Source of the DNA: Liolophura sinensis
Lineage: Eukaryota; Mollusca; Polyplacophora; Chitonida; Chitonidae
Direction of reading: 5' to 3'
Assembly: GCF_032854445.1 (NCBI RefSeq)
Contig: NC_088300.1
Location: 18,295,570 to 18,359,569 of the forward strand
DNA length: 64,000 nucleotides
Shown here piece by piece: positions 11,751 through 23,362 of the stretch (the stretch's first letter is position 1; each line of letters starts with the position of its first letter). The notes under the pieces were generated by a model. The model had not been told where the DNA came from, ran no database searches, and saw only the letters and a program-made list of their open reading frames with translations. A program made the translations under genes and the position numbers.

Positions 11751-14740
11751 ATGGCGGATTTGAGGTCGCGGCTTGCACAGCCCACTAGTCGGTTAGACGA
11801 ATGTGTAGAGACGGACGAAGTGCCGGTGGCCGATATGGACGTACATGTACAAGATATAAGGAGGTGTTACGGTACGACTGGCCCTGAGACTGACAGTGGT
11901 CGCTTGCTATCACAGCCTGGACATTTTGACAGTGGCGTTGGACTCGATTCGTTTCCCAGCTTTTGTCAGGATTTCAAGCTGTTGTCGGTGACCGACCATC
12001 GAGTTTCGAATCTGACTATTTTGCCAGAAGTATGTTCAGACGTTTGTGATAGTGGATGTTCAGAAGAAAGATTGAGCAGTGCGAAATGTCCTATCGTAGA
12101 AACAGATAACAATGCGGAGTATCATACTAGACCTTCAGAGGTGGCGTTTTTCGAACAGGACGAAGACGGCGATACGTAAGTGTTTTTTGTTTTTTTTCTT
12201 CTTTTTATTTTCTTTCTTCTTCACTTTAAACATTTGCAAGGTGTTGATACAGAAATTCAAAGGCAGCTACATTGGACTGGTTGACCTATTTTGTAATTAA
12301 GGTGCGTGCGTAGCTGAGCAAATAGCAGTTTATATTTAGAAACAAATTCCCCGGCGCAGTGCACAGTAAGCGTGACCTTGCCCAGGCTGTACTTTCCTGT
12401 TCGGTAAAACCCGGTGCTGCGTGGCTTCTCTAATCTCCAACTGCGTCACCGGCCTTTCCCGAAGCTTCACGCACGCGCCTCATGACAAACCCTACAATCC
12501 TGTCAGGGGCTTGCCAGGTGACCCAGTTTCTCATGTTCGAATGCAAATACACACTAGGCAATGTGTTGCAGACATACGGAAATCGAAAGTGATAAAAAAG
12601 CTTACAGCGCAAAAATTTTTTGAAAAAATTGGCGTTCATAAAATTTGTTATTATCAATTAACAGGCATGTATTATTGTATGCTTTCCGTGTGCTTTTGTT
12701 TCTCTTTTTGTTTTATTATTAACTTAATAACACTTTTAATATAATACCGCTGATATAATTGCATTTTAATAGGTAAGGATATTGAATTTAGAGCTCCTTG
12801 CCTTTCATGAAATGATATATCAATTCCTAAAAAAAGAAAAACATCATGCCCATATTGCACTCTTGTGACATGCCAGTTATATTTGATGTTTTACTGTTGC
12901 AGGCAATTACACATGGCGATTATCCAGCTGGTGGGACAGGTTGCAGAATGCATGATTTTGCGTGCCACAGACCACCAACAAGTGAATCTGATGAATGACC
13001 TGAGACAAACCCCACTTCATCTCTCTGTCATAACCAATCAGCCTCACATCAGTAAAAAACTCATGCTTTCTGGAGCCTTATTGGAACTGACAGACAACAA
13101 AGGAAATACTGCCCTTCACATTGCGTGTAAAGAGGGTTACAGGGACTGTGTGGAAGTACTTACTACACCTTTTTATTCCGAAGACATCAGGTGCCCTTAC
13201 GCTCTTCCTGTGCAAAATGTTCCACAAAATTTGGAAATGGCGAATTATGAAGGTAATTTGAATTTTTCCTTGTTTAGTGGAACTATTACTGATGGTTTTT
13301 AGCAGGTGCTTTGTCCTCGCAAATTAGACAGGGATATTTATCTATCCAGAATTACATTATGATATACACGCAAAAGTTGATATGAATATTAATGTGTCTC
13401 TGGGTTACAATACAAAGTAGTTCCAGTAGCGATAAGTAGCTCTTGTGTCATAAAAAGAACAATTACATTTTGGACCTTCCTTGTGTTGTTCTCATTCGAT
13501 TATGCTTTGTCCATTGATATCAAAACCACTCATGTTTAATAGTCATCTTTCTAATAAATGTGCTGTTTATATTGTTCAGGTCAGACTTGTTTACACTTGG
13601 CAGCAGACAACTACCTGAGGCCACAACAAAAGCACACCTACCTTCAGATTGTCAAGCACCTGTTGAATATCGGGGCCAATGTCAATGCTCCAGTAAGTTT
13701 TTACAACTGCTCTTCCCAATGTCTGGATTTTTTTTGTCATTTCTGTCTTCTAATATTTAAAAAACTTGCAGAAATATTAATTTATTAGTGATAATACTGT
13801 TCATTTAAATCTGCCAAGTTGTACCGTGGATTTGAATGACAATTGGATATCTCTGCGAATAATCCTGACAACTGATTATTTACTTTTGCATCTTTTGTAG
13901 GATGGTAAGAGTGGAAGAACAATTCTGCACTATACGGCTGAGTACGGGAACATGAAGCTCATGTTGGTTATCCTTCAGCTGCCAGGTGTGAACCTCAATG
14001 CCACCACCTACGCTGGTAAAACACCCCTAATGCTGGCCATTGGGCGGGGCTTTCATGATCTGGCCCAAGGATTGGTCGAAGCAGGTGCTCATCCTCCTCC
14101 AGAGGGCTTTTACAACTTAGATAGTTCTGAAGATATGTCCGATGAAGACTCGGTAAGCTGTCTTTCACATTTTTTATGCGAATTTAGCTGTGTGCAGTAT
14201 GTGAGCCTTTTAAATATTAACTTTTCTCAAGGGAATGGGAGATAGGAGAATATCTTATACGGTCCATGGGCAAAGTCATATGCGTATATTGTATTATTGT
14301 AGCAATATTCAAGCAAAATACTTATATCTGTCTTGTTGGGTTTGTATAGATATTCATCTTTGTTAAACATAATACTCAGTCCACTATGTTACTGAACATA
14401 ATACTCAGTCCACTATGTTACTGAACATAATACTCAGTCCACTATGTTACTGAACATAATACTCAGTCCACTATGTTACTGAACATAATACTCAATCCAC
14501 TATGTTACTGAACATAATACTCAGTCCACTATGTTACTGAACATAATACTCAGTCCACTATGTTACTGAACATAATACTCAGTCCACTATGCTACTGAAC
14601 ATAATACTCAGTGCTCCCTGGCAAGACTTGTCTGGTTTAGTCAGTATTACTCAGTTGGTCATGTCTTTATCTTGTTTGTTTCACAGGGCAGTGAGTATGA
14701 TGACATTTGTATTGATGGTCAGCCCTTGTCAAGAAGCTGA
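11751..14740 (+). CDS. NFKBIA: NF-kappa-B inhibitor (I-kappa-B / Cactus-like), complete, five exons
   Basis: Exons 11751-12175, 12903-13252, 13580-13692, 13901-14152 and 14687-14740 all have GT-AG borders and join in frame to 397 residues. The protein holds Rel/NF-kappa-B dimers in the cytoplasm until it is phosphorylated and degraded. Residues about 142-365 form six ankyrin repeats, recognisable by QLHMAI, TPLHLS, TALHIACKEG, TCLHLAAD, TILHYTAEYG and TPLMLAIGRG. The N-terminus carries three DSG motifs: DSGRLLS (48-54), DSGVGLDS (60-67) and DSGCS (100-104). The C-terminus is an acidic, PEST-like tail (SSEDMSDEDS...YDD). The start at 11751 (CAACATGGCGG) is the first ATG after the predicted transcription start; an in-frame GTG lies at 11700. 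Length and plan match I-kappa-B alpha/epsilon rather than the larger Bcl-3 class. The orthology class within the I-kappa-B family is not settled. Confidence 0.94.
12176..12902 (+). other. I-kappa-B intron 1
   Basis: Donor GTAAGT at 12176 and acceptor TGTTGCAG ending at 12902. It holds a T-rich stretch near the donor and a spurious open frame at 12421-12744. No repeat was recognised. Confidence 0.85.
14366..14612. repeat. 29-bp minisatellite in I-kappa-B intron 4
   Basis: About 8.5 nearly identical units contain ATAATACTCAGTCCACTATG followed by TTACTGAAC. The array ends about 75 bp before the acceptor of exon 5. Each unit contains a branch-point-like TTACTGAAC and an ATACTCAG that resembles a weak acceptor. 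Confidence 0.95.
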
Positions 14741-16335
14741 GCTGGCATCTGGAGGGGTCTTCCTATATCCTCTCCCCCAGGCACTGTCAGTGATGTCCTG
14801 TCATCTCCAGCCCCAATCCCAACAAGGGGAGGAGTCTAGGGGAGGAGTGGTCAGTCTAGAGTCTGACTGCTCCTCACACCAGCCAGGGCAGGTTTCCAGG
14901 CTGATGTCCAAAGAGAGGCTGGGGATCAACTGACAAGGCGGACTGAGCAGGCAGACTGGGCTTTTCCACAGGCAGGTCCTGTAAAAGCCCAGCTGTTTTT
15001 CCAGAACACTTTACAACTAGAGCCAAAAGGCCTTAGTGCTTTGGTCAGTTCGTCTGATGGTCATCTACAAATACAGAACGAAACTGTTAATGTTAAATCT
15101 GCTTGACCAGTTTCTGTTCACCGAATGACCAACTCTCTACAGTGTTATTTAATATTACTGTATATCTTTTCCAACCTTTGACTTGCACCGACATGTTTTC
15201 TTCCAAGATTTTCATTTTATTGAGGGATGATGGCATTCGTTATGTTGTAATTTGCGACTGCTAGTATTTATTAGCTTGAAGCTGTAAAACTAGATTTTGT
15301 ATGCTTAACTACTTGTTTTGGCATAAAGAGTTCTAACCTCTTTTAAAAAAGCAAATAGGGCTTATTACAGGGAGTATATGTAGGAACACCCTATGCAAAG
15401 TTAAACCAATGAACTAAAATAGAAGAGAATATACGTAGCTACAAGTATGTTATATTGTGGTCTTAAATCTTTCAGTTTTAACATTTTTGAATTTATACAA
15501 ATTAATTTTGATCTTATAGCATCAGTTCAGTGGTGGGTTCAGCTATATGACGAAACTCAGTTCTGGAATGTGGTAAATTGGTCATACAGATTTTGAAGAT
15601 AGCTGTGGAAGCAAAGGGATACTATAGATGTTGCCATCAGATCTCCGAGAATTGGTGAAGAGTATTTGTCAGAGTAAAGAGTATAGCTACTTAAGCTATG
15701 GGGATTTTGTCAGGAAGAGAAGTTCGATATGAATACCAGGCGTAGACGCTTTCTGGGATTTATCTATCAGATAACCCAATTCACGAAAATATATTGGTAT
15801 CAGGAAGAAAGTAGGGTTGGATTACCTACGTCAGCATGTAGGATCGTGCCACTAAGGCGATTAAGTTTGACAGTAGAAAGGCAGCGAAGAGCTTTGGAAA
15901 GTGAGATTGACATTTTCTGCTTAGCCAGTGCGAAATTTATAGCCAGTGAAATAAATATGTGTATATGAATTAGAGCTTAGTAGTAGATGTGCGAGTGAAC
16001 TGAAAGCCGCCAGTTCGGTTAGAATGTTGTGTTAATGTCGACACCTGCATTATGATGATCTGTAATGTATGTTTGAGTTTGTAATTGTGGACAAACGTTT
16101 GTGATCAAGTTATATCGGGCAGCTATGTACATATAATTATCATTGTGAGAAATACACAAGTGTTTAGATTCAGAGTTATGTTCCCTTCATTTATTTTGAA
16201 TGTGGTGTTTCCTTCAAGGCCACGTGCCGCTGTTAGCAAAAGGTTATGTATAATTTATTCTGTACTTCAAGTGTCAGTATTAGAATTAGAGGTTAGAATT
16301 CAGATGAAAAAAATAAAACTTTTCATAAACCAAGA
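14741..16335 (+). other. I-kappa-B 3' untranslated region and polyadenylation signal
   Basis: After the TGA at 14738-14740 there is no further coding exon. The stretch is AT-rich and unique-looking. AATAAA at 16312-16317 is a candidate polyadenylation signal, and an earlier AATAAA lies near 15949. The end is inferred. Confidence 0.5.
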
Positions 16336-16689
16336 AGTTGAGTTGTAGTGTTCTTCTCTTTGCTGGTAAATTAAGTGTACCAGAGTGGTTAATCGCGTTG
16401 AACCAGCTTGGCTAAAATCGAGATGACGCCTTTTTACTGCAGTGACACGGATGCTGAAATCGGCCCAATTATATCGATGATCTGAGGTAGTAAACTGCTT
16501 AAAACTCTGGAAGACGAATGCGACCACCTGTGTTTTGGAACAGGTCCTTATAATATTGGCGGATCGAAAATATATGATGCTTTTGTTAACATTAACTTTT
16601 GTATTCTCGACCCGCCGCTCCAGAACATCTACAAGTGAACTCATCTCAAAAGTACCCTGATGGTCTTAATGCATATCCAACACTCCACA

Positions 16690-16940
16690 TGTTCATTTAT
16701 TTTATTTCATTGTTCGTTAACGACATGCAGACTTAATGGGTAGATTACCGACCTTTGGTATGTTACTGGCAAATTTTCCCACATATGAGGTACAGGCAAC
16801 ATAGGAGCGTTTTCGAATGCAACGAACTGTGAGAGATGGGTAATCAAAATACATTCCCTCTCGAAGGCTTGATTCAAAACACCACCTGGTGTGTCCTAGC
16901 GATTGAAAGGCAAGTGCCTTCACCAATCCACCATCCACCA
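16690..16940 (-). mobile_element. SINE family C copy, old
   Basis: The right end reads on the - strand as a tRNA-like head with GGCACTTGCCTTTCAATCGC and a TTTTGAATCAAGCC B-box-like element. The left end has ATTTTATTTCATTGTTCGTTA as a decayed tail. The same head occurs in reverse at about 38035-38110 and 35905-35985. Confidence 0.5.
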
Positions 16941-17024
16941 AAATAATGTTGTTTTTGTAAAGTAATATTAACAAAATATGCTGTATATGACACATCTATA
17001 GACAGAACAACGAAAAGACAGACG

Positions 17025-17490
17025 TCAATTGTATTGGGCATTTACATAATTCCTGTAATTTCAGCTGATATACATGTACCTCGGCTGTATAAGAGACACG
17101 CCCATTTCGAACGCCCATTATTCGGCATTGCTGACATAATCCTTGTAATTCCGTTCCATATTCCTCGGCTGATAGTGCACGGGACGCACCAATCATGCAA
17201 TACTACTATGTGTATATCTATAAGGCATGCAAAGAGATAAACGGACGGGCACTCACTATTCGACATTGTTCACATTCATAGCATTCGTAGGGTGGAGGGA
17301 GTTGAATTTGTAATGGCGTGTACCCGTCCGAAGATGACGATTTACGATTCACAAGCATATTTCTTGTAATTTCTTTAAATATGCCTCAGTCAAGAGAGAC
17401 GCGCCCAGTGCGGTCATATCTATTAGGTATATGCATGCGGAGTGATGAACGGGTGGATGCGGACTACATTCGCCCGTGTTCACATGCATA
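17025..17490. repeat. degenerate tandem triplication, unit about 150 bp
   Basis: Three diverged units share blocks such as TTCCTGTAATTTCAGCTG / TCCTTGTAATTCCGTTCC / TTTCTTGTAATTTCTTTAAA. These are followed by CCTCGGCTG or CCTCAGTC, then an ACGCCCATTT/ACGCGCCCAG block and GTTCACAT(T/G)CATAGC. Old enough that boundaries blur. Confidence 0.55.
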
Positions 17491-17504
17491 GCGCCCAGTG
17501 CCAC

Positions 17505-17756
17505 TACTCTAAAATATTAATCTGTTAATTTTAACAGAAAGTCTGTTGTCTGAGTGATGCTAAAGTGTATTCTCTTGCTGTAACACAACAATGCGTCATA
17601 TTCCACATAATATCCTGTTAGACTAATAGAATTAATAGAACATGTGCATTATATTTAAAAGAATAATATATTGTAATAGCAGAATACATTCTAGCTTCAC
17701 TCAGACAACAAACATTCTGTTAAAATTAACAGATAAATTTTTTAGTGTATTTAAGC
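17505..17756. mobile_element. inverted-repeat (MITE-like) element
   Basis: Terminal inverted repeats of about 70 bp: the left arm has CTGTTAATTTTAACAGAAAG then CTGTTGTCTGAGTGATGCTA, and the right arm is its reverse complement with a few differences (CTAGCTTCACTCAGACAACA, CTGTTAAAATTAACAG). The outer ends are CACTA-like/TAGTG. There is no coding capacity, so it is a non-autonomous DNA element by structure. No convincing target duplication was seen. Confidence 0.75.
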
Positions 17757-18369
17757 CAGAGTGTATAAATGAACTGAGCATATATCTAAGCATTCTTGTC
17801 CATTGATTATTTAACTGACACGTATGATATTACAAAAGACAATATATGGGACAAATGCTGCATGGGAGAAACAACCACACCTTGCCTTCACACATGAACG
17901 AGGCACCGTCTGGCGGCTTACATTTCTTCAGAAGTTGATTTTCTTCAGTGTGTGCTCTTTATACCACTCAGCAGCAACGAACAAAATTCTGACATTCAAG
18001 TGAAACGAATGATAAGCTATAGTGAAATCGTTTTCATGCATGCTAGTGCATTTGACTGGACTGTGGGCGAAGGAAGCCAACGCCTTTACTTGAAAGGTAC
18101 TTGACAAACCTCTAAGGGAAACCCCCCGATGTTGGCGTTAACGCAGAAATTGTTAGTAACAGTATATCGAGGGGTTAAGAAATCGGCGTGACTCATATCC
18201 GAACTCACGCCCACACGGGTCTCAAGATGAAGAGACCTTTATACCACACCCGTAGCCTATGACCCAACTAAACCTTCGAGAGGAACTCCTGCTATTCTTA
18301 AGGCCATGCAAATTGTTAAGACTGCATTACAGCAAGATGCGAATTCCTCTGACGAATATTATTTAATTA

Positions 18370-18626
18370 ATTTAATGTGTGTTTTGCGCCGTACTGAAGA
18401 ATATTTCATTTATACGCCGGCGGCCAACCTTATTGACAGAGGGAACCGTGCAGTGCCCGGGGAAAGCCCACGACCATCTGCGCGTTGCTGACAGTCTTTC
18501 CCAAGTACGGCCGCAGAGGAAGACGGCATGTGCTAGATTTGAACTCACAGCGATCGCATTGGCGAGAGGCTTCTGGGTCATTGCGCCGTGCTGGCACGCT
18601 AATCAACTCAGCCACGGAGACCCCTA
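18370..18626 (-). mobile_element. SINE family A, diverged full-length copy
   Basis: GTGTTTTGCGCCGTACTGAAG tail, CATTTATACGCCGGCGGCC core, a body with CCACGACCATCTGCGCG and a head with GAACTCACAGCGATCGC and CACGGAGACCCC. It is clearly older than the 4306 copy. Confidence 0.85.
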
Positions 18627-19904
18627 TTATATTATGAGGACATTCACAATTATAATGTCCCAGTATACAGATGTCTGTAACACTCACCACGCTGATAGTG
18701 ATTTTTCTTCGTTAAATCACGAGCCACATAAGTTATACAGCATATTATATTCCTCGGGGATATTTTAATTAAAAAACATGTCCTGTGTAATATGACAAAG
18801 ATAGATCTATATAGCAGATGGGCCGTACCTTCTTCCATGGTTATAGCTTGAATGTATAATTAAATTTAATTAAACCCATGTAAGTACTAGAAACCGTTAG
18901 AACTCATAATTTAACCATAAACGCTATATGGATACATGATAACCTTTTGAATTTCAGTATTTACAATAAAAGTTGACATGTTTCATGATGAACCAGCGTA
19001 TTGTGGTAGTGACAGCCCATCGAATTCATCGCTACCATATCTATAGCGGACATATTCATGGCAAGTAGCTTGAGGGGCGTGCTAAATTGCGAATAAGTGA
19101 AATCAGTATTCAGATGGTGCTAATATATATGTTGTCGCTAATGAAGTAGGCCTACGTATCTCAGTTGCGCTTAATTCGGCACGATGGAGATACGGTCCTT
19201 ACGTTGAAAAAAAACAAAAAACAACAACACACAACTGTGTTTTACACTGTGTAGGTTTAATTGTTGTTAACCCTCTCTACACCATCAAATTTAAGCGCGT
19301 CATAGAAATTTTTGTCTAATTTTTACATGACAAAACCGTCGAGCCAAACGCAACCCCTATGCGTAAGACCGGAAGTGCCCGCCATCTCTTCTAGGAAGCC
19401 CCCCACTCCCCCGATATTTTCCTCATGTATAATTAGACTTTGCTCTGAACATCACAGATATCAAAGACTGTGGGCTGGGTGTGTATATTAAGGAGCAGTG
19501 AGAGTATACAGAAAACTATGATTTCTGTCAAATCGGCTGACTACAGCTGGAAGCCGCTGCTTCCGTTTATACGTTCATGCAGTTGTTCATTTCCTGTGAC
19601 ATTTTGATTTCGGCCATCTTTGTTTTACCGTTAAAGATGAACAGATCCTATAGGATAAATTAACCTATACGGGGAATTGTCTTGCAGTTCGTGGAAAAGC
19701 GGAAATTCATTCATGACATTCGGGATTTTCGGGGAAAAACGAATAAAAGAAGTTTGTAGAAATAACATTGAATCTATGCGACGAAACAAACATAATTTGT
19801 ATACCAGCCGTCAACCATTTTGGACGAACTAAGAAAGTATATACAGAATGAAGTTAGAACGGAATCATGCAAAGAAAAGGAATCAAGAAAAGAACAAATT
19901 TAAT

Positions 19905-20055
19905 ATAATTAAAGACGTACAGAATAGAGAGTAAAACCAGAGCAACGATGACAATGTGATAGCTGGCAAATGGTCACACGAAATATGGCCTCTTGTCAAT
20001 TTACCTCAGTCAGGGTTTTGCCGTGCAAGTACTAAAATGAACGCATTTATTGTCT
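19905..20055 (-). repeat. dispersed repeat R1, reverse copy 4
   Basis: The reverse complement matches the 3' half of R1: AAAACCCTGACTGAGG, TTGACAAGAGGCCATATTTC, TGACCATTTGCCAGC, TATCACATTGTCATCGTTGC and CTCTATTCTGTACGTCTT blocks in order. About 750 bp away, a forward fragment of the same repeat lies at 20820-20915. Confidence 0.6.
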
Positions 20056-20699
20056 GAAATTTTGTAACATAAAAACACAAAGTTCTAATGTCGGTATTTT
20101 CAAAAGAATTTATTTTTTAATTATTTATTTGTGGAATGCATGATTCCTTTGCTCGGGTTCTTAAGTGAACAAGACATTTTGAGCTTAATAAATAATCCCA
20201 CTATAGTATTTGAATGGGGGCTTGGGAAATAACATAAAAACGTGAAACAAGACCAAGCGAGCCGAGTCAAAGATGCGGATCTAACGAATACAAATGAAAA
20301 CAAATTCACTCTTAAAACGATGTGCTATATATTTTACAATATATGCTATAAAAAGCAAACCTGTAACCCTTTAACCTGGATTCCAATGAGTAACCAAACA
20401 ATGTTGTGATTGTTGGACACCCAACAGATATGAATGTCGTGTTCATATTGAATCATCACTGGAGGACATGAATTCATGTAAAAACATATGTAAAGGTACA
20501 TGTGTTATTTGTACTTCTTATATATGGAGAAGGTTACGTTAGGTTCCTATCCTCCGGGAAATGCGTATGGCCCTTTTTTTCCCTTTCACTCAACATTTGC
20601 CTTACGTAGACCCTGTATAAATCAAGATTCTGTTAGTGGGGAAGAGTTTTTGAGGGCGCGTCCCTTTGCATTGCTTTCATGTCGCTGCTCATTAAATAT

Positions 20700-20915
20700 G
20701 ATGGTAACAGAGCAATTGATTTATTTATGTATTTGACTGGTGTTTACCCCGTGCTCAAGAATATCAGAGAATTTAAGTAATACTTGATCAGTGATCTCTG
20801 AGAAATTGCAACTACATTTTAGCTAATTTTTCTTAAGCCATGTAAGCTCCTATTATTTAAACATTTTTATGAACAGTTAAAATAAAACCCTAACTAAGGC
20901 AGATTGACTTGAAGC
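20700..20915. mobile_element. SINE A tail fragment and R1 fragment
   Basis: 20718-20770 contains ATTTATTTATGTATTTGACTG and CCCGTGCTCAAGAATAT, a reverse SINE A tail. 20820-20915 carries TTCTTAAGCCATG and AATAAAACCCTAACTAAGG from repeat R1, + strand. Confidence 0.5.
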
Positions 20916-22339
20916 CGGATTCATGAAAAGCAGTTTTCATGAAATTGACCCCAAGTTCCAGTCATTTACTAATATATTACGCACGAGGCACTTTTAGATT
21001 TTTGACGAAGATGCATGTGACACACGAAAATGCCAAAAACATGCTCAATGTATTCACTTTGTGTATGAGAGGACATAGGTATGGAAGCCCATAGAGGACA
21101 TCTCGCTACCTCCCTGCCTCGCCTTGTATTACAAAGGTCGAGGTAACACAATGTAGATGTGTACATCACTAAACAATACATCACAAATGTACATACATGT
21201 CTTAACATAGCCCTATATAGCATAAATATACGTAGGTGACCTTGCAGGCATCGTGGCTTAGGTTTTGTCTGAGTCTGAGTGTGTCTAACCCACTTTCTGG
21301 AGGTGTATATAACCGCCTATACAAACGAGACCAGCAAGACAAATGACATCAGTGGCATCTAAGGACATGCTCACTCTTGCAGCGGATGTGATAAAGGCGG
21401 TCTGACGCACTCATTGATGTAATGTGGCATGTACTGACGTATCTATGTATACATTTGTGTATGTGTGAAGCCAGTGTGCGAGGCGACTAGTGTATTCTGG
21501 CCTATGTACTTGTAGTCAGTGGTTACATCCTGTATTTGTAGACTGTGTAGGCCATCGACATGAAGCCTTCATCACATGCTAACGCATGGTGTGCACAGAG
21601 GCGTGGCATATATAACAAGATGTGACATGCAAGATATGTAATATTACATTTAAAGCCCTATATACCGAAACGTTGCATAAAAGAGGTACGAGTGACGTGG
21701 CGTGTTGCAGAAAGTCTACATATACATCACCAGTCATACCTGTGTGTATAGGTCGATAGTTAAGTATAGAAACGTATTGATGGCAATTTCCATAGACATG
21801 CCAATTGCGTAAATAGCCTATACAAGTTTTTCGGACGTGTGTTCTTAATATGCTTCAGACGAAATCACGTGACTCGTGGCGTTGGCAGTAGTGTAGCATC
21901 GGGGCCGCATAACTACAACAGAGGCTGAAAAATCTGCCCATGTTTCTTATATAATCCACACGTGTATTAAATCTTATCCGTGTAGGCCGGTCTGCATGTC
22001 TGATTGATGCACAAATAGCACAATGCAAAGCACAGACACTCCGAATGAACTGGGATTGCTGAATGTGCATAGGGAAAGAGGGTCGTAAGAGGGAGAACAC
22101 GAAAATGCTGTTGTTCACTTTATGGCATAGCCATGTAGGCTAGTATTGAATGTTCACTATGGCGGCGGTCGCCATTGCACTTGTGTCTAAAGCACCAACT
22201 GTCCTCTGTCGCCTTCCATAGATGTTAAATGTCAGCTACATGCATATATATACCCTTATCTACACGGAACAAGGTCGAGCAGCCTGGTTTGCTCTACTTT
22301 CTCAGTTCTGCTTGCTATAGAATCAGGCAACAATATGGC

Positions 22340-22700
22340 AGCCAATGTCCCTTAACAGGAACAAGGCAATTTTTGACAGCAGTTATGTGCTGTCAGCAAA
22401 TATTCATTTTAAAAAAAAAAACAGCATAGATTTGGTAGCATCCATTAGCAACTGTACCAATCTGTCAGTAAATTTTCATTCACAGAACCAAAGTAATTTT
22501 GGCAACATTCGTGTTCTTTTATCCTGCGCTGTCAGGAACTAGACCTATTCACGAGCAAAACCAGCGTAATTTTGACAGCATCATGTACATTTGCTGCATC
22601 GTATCAGCAAATATTCATGAACAAAACCAGGGTAATTTTGAAAACATTTGTTCACATGTAGCTGTAGCTTGATGTTAGCAAAGGTTTATGGGTAGAAAAA
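22340..22700. repeat. degenerate tandem repeat around GAACAAAACCAGNGTAATTTTG
   Basis: About four to five diverged units share a (G/C)AACAAGGCAATTTTTGACAG / ACAGAACCAAAGTAATTTTG / GAGCAAAACCAGCGTAATTTTG-type block followed by a GTCAGCAAATATTCAT block. Unit length varies between about 65 and 90 bp. Non-coding. Confidence 0.6.
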
Positions 22701-23231
22701 ATAACAATTTAATCAGTGTAGGCCTACTGACAAATACACAGTTAACAAAACATGTTGTCAACAAATGTTTAATCATATAATAGCTTACATATACTCTTGG
22801 TACATGACGTGTATATAGGCCTACTAAATAAATTGCCTCACTGCATGATATAAAGTTTTACTGTGTACAAACTTATCCATTACAGATCCAGAACTGAATG
22901 ACTCCACGCTTAGTGTATTACCAATGCTACAAATATACGTAGGCTTTGTGCCATACATACCTCACGTCATGCACAATTACACTCTTACCTTACGTGTTCG
23001 CTTAGTATTTTAGAGTGAATTGCTCCTTTTTGTCTGTTCTAGTGGAAATATAAATGTGTCATAAACAGATCTATAGAAACAGAATGAAGGATGCTGAAAC
23101 TTAAAGTACACGGTTTGAACAAAGATCTGCATGTGTACAATTATACACTATTTACCGTGTAGATTGGAACATATTATGTATTAAGATAAACACAAATATC
23201 TCATGTCTTTTATATCGTATGGAATATGTTA

Positions 23232-23362
23232 CATAACTGATTTATTTATTTATTGGATTGGTGTTTTATGCCGTACTGAAGAATATTTCACTTATACGAC
23301 GGCCGCCAGCATTATGGTGGGAGGAAACAGGTCAGAACCCGGTGGAAACCCATATATAAATA
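23232..23362 (-). mobile_element. SINE family A, 5'-truncated
   Basis: Left tail ATTTATTTATTTATTGGATTG and TTTATGCCGTACTGAAG, core CTTATACGACGGCCGCCAG, and body up to CCCGGTGGAAACCCA, where it stops. The tRNA-like head is missing. Confidence 0.8.

Noticed and set aside
12421-12744. 107-codon frame in I-kappa-B intron 1
   Set aside because: It lies wholly within an intron with good borders, has no recognisable domain, and ends in low-complexity hydrophobic sequence from T-rich DNA.
14366-14612. CRISPR-like regular repeats
   Set aside because: Contiguous 29-bp units with no spacers, inside an intron of an animal gene.
15729-15968. 79-codon frame downstream of I-kappa-B
   Set aside because: No homology recognised, within the predicted 3' untranslated region, no initiation context of note.
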